NCBI GenBank assembly: GCA_015222855.1
Contig: JADFWA010000371.1
Coordinates: 1-9,262 of the forward strand
Source: Pseudomonadota bacterium
Lineage (GTDB): Bacteria > Desulfobacterota > Syntrophia > Syntrophales > JADFWA01
Length of the DNA stretch: 9,262 nucleotides
Direction of reading: 5' to 3'
This document shows, piece after piece, positions 7,632 to 9,262 of the stretch. Within the stretch, counting starts at the first letter, position 1; each line of letters begins with the position of its first letter. Made by a program: the position numbers and the translations under genes. The notes below the pieces were generated by a model. The model worked only from the letters and a program-made list of their open reading frames with translations. It had not been told where the DNA came from and did no database searches.

Positions 7632-7973
7632 TCAGTCTCTAAGTTGTTCAACGGATAGACCCATTGCATCCGCAAGTTTTTCAAGCGTGGCGGTTCGCAG
7701 TACATTGTCGGTTTTTTCCATCTGGGAAAGGGCGGCCTGGCTGATTCCGGCTCTTTTGGCGACCTGTTTTTGCGTCAGGCCGAGATGGATACGCCATGCT
7801 TTAACCAGGTTGATTTGGCGATCAATTAAAATCTCAACAACCTCATGGGGGATTGTAACGTCATCGGTGCCATGTTTTTCCGCAAGGCGCAGATATTCCT
7901 TGTACGGAAGAACCGCAAAGGCCGGCTCTCCATTACGGCCCTTAATGATTTGTACGTTTGTAAGTGCGCTCAT
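7632..7973 (-). CDS. Antitoxin with Phd-like N-terminus and XRE-type HTH
   Basis: A 113-residue protein from ATG 7973. A longer open frame reaches 8045 but enters toxin coding sequence; the family-like start MSALTNVQIIKGRNGEPAFA and a GAGGAGG at 7992-7986 (12 nt before the ATG) favour 7973. The first ~35 residues (NVQIIKGRNGEPAFAVLPYKEYLRL, split here as NVQIIKGRNG and EPAFAVLPYKEYLRL) resemble the beta-rich start of Phd/YefM-type antitoxins. The C-terminal half is an XRE/Cro-like helix-turn-helix: LGLTQKQVAKRAGISQAAL (about 67-85), then SQMEKTDNVLRTATLEKLAD. The role is neutralisation of the upstream toxin and DNA-binding autoregulation. Its gene overlaps the toxin gene by 32 nt and follows it, the order seen in higBA rather than relBE. 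No terminator is clear downstream. The function in the pair is well supported; the exact family (HigA-like) is inference. Confidence 0.87.
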   Translation of the reverse strand: MSALTNVQIIKGRNGEPAFAVLPYKEYLRLAEKHGTDDVTIPHEVVEILIDRQINLVKAWRIHLGLTQKQVAKRAGISQAALSQMEKTDNVLRTATLEKLADAMGLSVEQLRD

Positions 7974-8205
7974 CTCTCTTTTTAACCTCCTCAATTCGGA
8001 TAATTGTAAGTTGCTCTGTAAAGAACACCCGCCAATTGTCCACACGCAACCGGTATTCGTCGCGGGTTTTCAGTTTTTTGATGTTGGAGCAATTCGGGAA
8101 ATTTCTGAGCGTTCCTACGGCAGCTTTAATATTTTGCTGAGTTTGATGATCTTTGACCTTTCGAAGTTGCCGCAGCGCTTTCTTTTTCCATTCGATCCGT
8201 TTCAT
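7942..8205 (-). CDS. RelE/ParE-superfamily toxin (HigB-like)
   Basis: An 87-residue, basic protein typical of this superfamily. It starts MKRIEWKKKALRQLRKV, has the central IKKLKTRDEYRLRVDNWRVF segment and ends with a variant of RIIRIEEVKKRDERTY, here TIIRIEEVKKRDERTY. The YRLRVxNWRV and C-terminal RxEEVxxRxxxTY patterns mark RelE-type toxins, most of which cleave mRNA on the ribosome; ParE-type gyrase poisons share the fold, so the target is not certain. The Arg residues at about 52, 54 and 59 and the terminal Arg/Tyr are candidates for catalysis. The gene is first in the operon; its 3' end contains the ribosome site for the antitoxin. The ATG is only 5 nt after a -10 box and has no proper Shine-Dalgarno, suggesting a leaderless message. 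The frame is intact. Confidence 0.9.
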   Translation of the reverse strand: MKRIEWKKKALRQLRKVKDHQTQQNIKAAVGTLRNFPNCSNIKKLKTRDEYRLRVDNWRVFFTEQLTIIRIEEVKKRDERTYKRTNH

Positions 8206-8210
8206 GACCT

Positions 8211-8239
8211 TTTATAAACTAATAATATAAGTATGTCAA
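8211..8239 (-). promoter_or_regulatory. Promoter of the toxin-antitoxin operon
   Basis: On the minus strand a perfect TTGACA (-35, 8239-8234), a 17-nt AT-rich spacer and TATAAA (-10, 8216-8211) make a near-consensus sigma70 promoter. Only AGGTC separates the -10 from the toxin ATG, putting the expected start point at or within the ATG. CTTATATTTTTAC and CTTATATTATTAG, overlapping and flanking the -35 on the minus strand, form an imperfect direct repeat that could be an operator for the XRE antitoxin; this last point is inference. Confidence 0.75.
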
Positions 8240-8292
8240 GTAAAAATATAAGAAACATGCAATACTTCCCCCTTGACAAAATATACAGCCCG

Positions 8293-8311
8293 GGCAAGAA
8301 TCGGCAAGAAT
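8293..8311. repeat. GGCAAGAAT tandem repeat
   Basis: GGCAAGAAT at 8293-8301 is repeated at 8303-8311, one base apart. It immediately precedes the GGGTCAGACC element. No function is evident. Confidence 0.4.
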
Positions 8312-8337
8312 AGGGTCAGACCGTTAACTATTGACTA
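8312..8337 (+). repeat. GGGTCAGACC/TATTGACT repeat, copy 1
   Basis: AGGGTCAGACC (8312-8322) is followed by GTTAACTATTGACTA. Together with the element at 8361-8385 it forms an imperfect direct repeat with a 49-bp period, sharing both the CAGACC core and the ACTATTGACT tail. It lies in the 363-bp spacer (8206-8568) between divergent operons, which holds promoters and repeats but no gene. Confidence 0.65.
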
Positions 8338-8360
8338 CAGGTTCCAAGAGACGAAAAAAT

Positions 8361-8385
8361 GGGGACAGACCTTGACTATTGACTT
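8361..8385 (+). repeat. GGGGACAGACC/TATTGACT repeat, copy 2
   Basis: GGGGACAGACC (8361-8371) followed by TTGACTATTGACTT. It matches copy 1 apart from T/A in the core and a 1-nt length difference. The same GGGG(T/A)CAGAC core occurs in inverse orientation at 5643 and 7573. Origin as ends of a REP-like or other short mobile element is inference; no transposase for it is in the window. Confidence 0.65.
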
Positions 8386-8428
8386 AGGGTAACATTTTTT
8401 ATGAGTCAATTCCTGCGCCCAATTCCCC

Positions 8429-8458
8429 TTGACTTACAAGGACACTTCACTCTATAAT
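8429..8458 (+). promoter_or_regulatory. Sigma70 promoter of the dehydrogenase gene
   Basis: TTGACT (8429-8434), an 18-nt spacer and a perfect TATAAT (8453-8458) face the dehydrogenase gene. The start point would fall near 8465, leaving a 5' leader of about 104 nt that contains the repeats at 8486-8518. Confidence 0.65.
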
Positions 8459-8485
8459 TTCCCTGCCATTACCAAAAAGTGAATT

Positions 8486-8518
8486 CTTGTCAACTCAACC
8501 CTTGTCAACCAACATGTT
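8486..8518 (+). promoter_or_regulatory. Repeats in the dehydrogenase leader, possible operator
   Basis: CTTGTCAAC occurs at 8486-8494 and again at 8501-8509, directly followed by the palindrome AACATGTT at 8511-8518. The 15-bp period and the palindrome just downstream of the predicted start point suit a repressor site, but no regulator is encoded nearby. Speculative. Confidence 0.35.
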
Positions 8519-8568
8519 AACCTCTTTTCATACACAGATACACAGCATTGATAACTCAGGAGGAATCT

Positions 8569-9262
8569 ATGAAAGCAATTGCGAAAATCCCTTTTCCAAA
8601 AAATGAACCTGTTCTGGATTATAAACAGGGTTCTCCCGAAAAAACGGAAATCAAAAAAAAGATTGACGAATTGTTGAACAGAGAGATTGAAATTCCCCTG
8701 ATCATCGGCGGCAAGGAAATAAAAACAGGTGATCTTGGCAAATGTGTTCTCCCTCATAATCATAAAAAATGCATAGGCAATTTTCACAGGGCAGGGGAAA
8801 AAGAAGTAAATATGGCGATAGAGGCTGCGATGGCTGCAAAGAGTGAATGGGAAAAGATGCCCTGGGAGGCTCGCTCTGCCATCTTTTTAAAGGCAGCGGA
8901 ACTTTTAGCCGGGCCGTACAGGGCGGAAATCAACGCCGCCGGCATGTTAAACCTTAGCAAAACAGTTTTTCAGGCGGAAATAGATGGGGCATGTGAGCTT
9001 ATAGATTTCATAAGGTTCAACGAATATTATATGCAGCAGATATATCGAGATCAGCCGATAAGCTCAAAAGGTGTATGGAACCAGGTCGAATACAGGCCGC
9101 TCGAAGGGTTTGTTTTTGCTGTGACACCTTTCAATTTTATTTCGATCGGGGGAAATCTTCCATCCGCCCCTGCGATGGTCGGAAATGTTGTCTTATGGAA
9201 ACCCGCGTCATCTGCTGTTTATCCTGCTTATATTGTTATGAAAATATTGAAAGAAGCAGGAC
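8569..9262 (+). CDS. pruA: 1-pyrroline-5-carboxylate / L-glutamate gamma-semialdehyde dehydrogenase (partial, 3' end outside)
   Basis: The first 231 residues of an aldehyde dehydrogenase, cut by the window edge; ALDH4A1-like relatives are about 540 residues. It begins MKAIAKIPFPKNEPVLDYKQ, with a perfect AGGAGG 5 nt before the ATG (8559-8564). KTVFQAEIDGACELIDF (about 131-147), VEYRPLEGFVFAVTPFNF (173-190) and GNLPSAPAMVGNVVLWKPAS (195-214) match the P5C dehydrogenase branch rather than general ALDHs; VTPFNF and the WKP Lys (K211) line the NAD(P) and active-site region. The catalytic Cys and Glu lie beyond the window. The enzyme oxidises glutamate semialdehyde to glutamate in proline and ornithine catabolism, in the cytoplasm. 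It is not fused to proline dehydrogenase at its N-terminus; a separate putA/proDH gene would be expected elsewhere. It is transcribed from its own promoter, divergent from the toxin-antitoxin operon. Confidence 0.9.
   Translation, partial: MKAIAKIPFPKNEPVLDYKQGSPEKTEIKKKIDELLNREIEIPLIIGGKEIKTGDLGKCVLPHNHKKCIGNFHRAGEKEVNMAIEAAMAAKSEWEKMPWEARSAIFLKAAELLAGPYRAEINAAGMLNLSKTVFQAEIDGACELIDFIRFNEYYMQQIYRDQPISSKGVWNQVEYRPLEGFVFAVTPFNFISIGGNLPSAPAMVGNVVLWKPASSAVYPAYIVMKILKEAG

Noticed and set aside
7624..8217. 197-residue plus-strand frame across the toxin-antitoxin region
   Set aside because: Both toxin and antitoxin are clear on the minus strand, and this frame has no family resemblance.
8273..8301. 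Possible plus-strand promoter TTGACA-17-AAGAAT
   Set aside because: The -35 is perfect but the -10 matches only 4 of 6, it lies in repeat-rich sequence and a better promoter sits nearer pruA.
8452..8787. 111-residue minus-strand frame at the start of the dehydrogenase gene
   Set aside because: It overlaps the promoter, leader and well-supported N-terminus of pruA on the plus strand; Phe-rich shadow of Lys/Glu codons.
1..9262. CRISPR arrays, tRNA or rRNA genes
   Set aside because: No regularly spaced 25-40-bp repeats, no tRNA cloverleaf with a recognisable T-loop (GTTCGA in a proper context), and no rRNA-like sequence were seen.

Overview
The window looks like a mid-GC (roughly 45-48%) accessory stretch of an anaerobic, probably Desulfobacterota-like bacterial genome. 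Three things suggest this: a B12-binding-type radical SAM protein, an ALDH4A1-like glutamate-semialdehyde dehydrogenase, and scattered short GGGG(T/A)CAGACC repeats of a kind I associate with deltaproteobacterial genomes. The taxonomic call is inference and only moderately secure. Housekeeping-type genes are separated by decayed mobile elements.

Layout, left to right. Positions 1-772 hold the 5' part of a decayed group II intron on the minus strand, with its reverse transcriptase (RT) N-terminus broken by a stop and then losing homology. Positions 796-2160 (+) encode a radical SAM protein with an N-terminal cobalamin-binding-like domain. Positions 2161-2448 are an intergenic spacer with one short repeat. 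Positions 2449-4245 (+) encode an intact RecQ DNA helicase. Positions 4267-5531 (-) are insertion-sequence wreckage: a DDE transposase C-terminal fragment next to an IS1182-like transposase frameshifted by a 7-bp tandem duplication, whose promoter is still recognisable. Positions 5700-6971 (+) encode a CPA2-type cation:proton antiporter, and 7107-7541 (+) a two-CBS-domain protein. Positions 7632-8205 (-) are a toxin-first RelE/HigB-type toxin-antitoxin pair with a near-consensus promoter placed so close to the toxin ATG that the transcript should be leaderless or nearly so. Positions 8206-8568 are a divergent intergenic region rich in short repeats with a good sigma70 promoter. From 8569 (+) a 1-pyrroline-5-carboxylate/glutamate-semialdehyde dehydrogenase gene runs off the right edge.

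Functional links are limited. The antiporter and the CBS protein are adjacent, in the same direction, 135 bp apart, and could form a transport-plus-regulator pair. The toxin and antitoxin overlap by 32 nt and clearly form one operon. The other genes look like independent units. I did not find a multi-gene system here that I can defend as wholly undescribed. The most interesting leads are the antiporter/CBS pair, the near-leaderless toxin mRNA with a Phd-like/XRE antitoxin, and the family of dispersed GGGG(T/A)CAGACC elements at gene borders.
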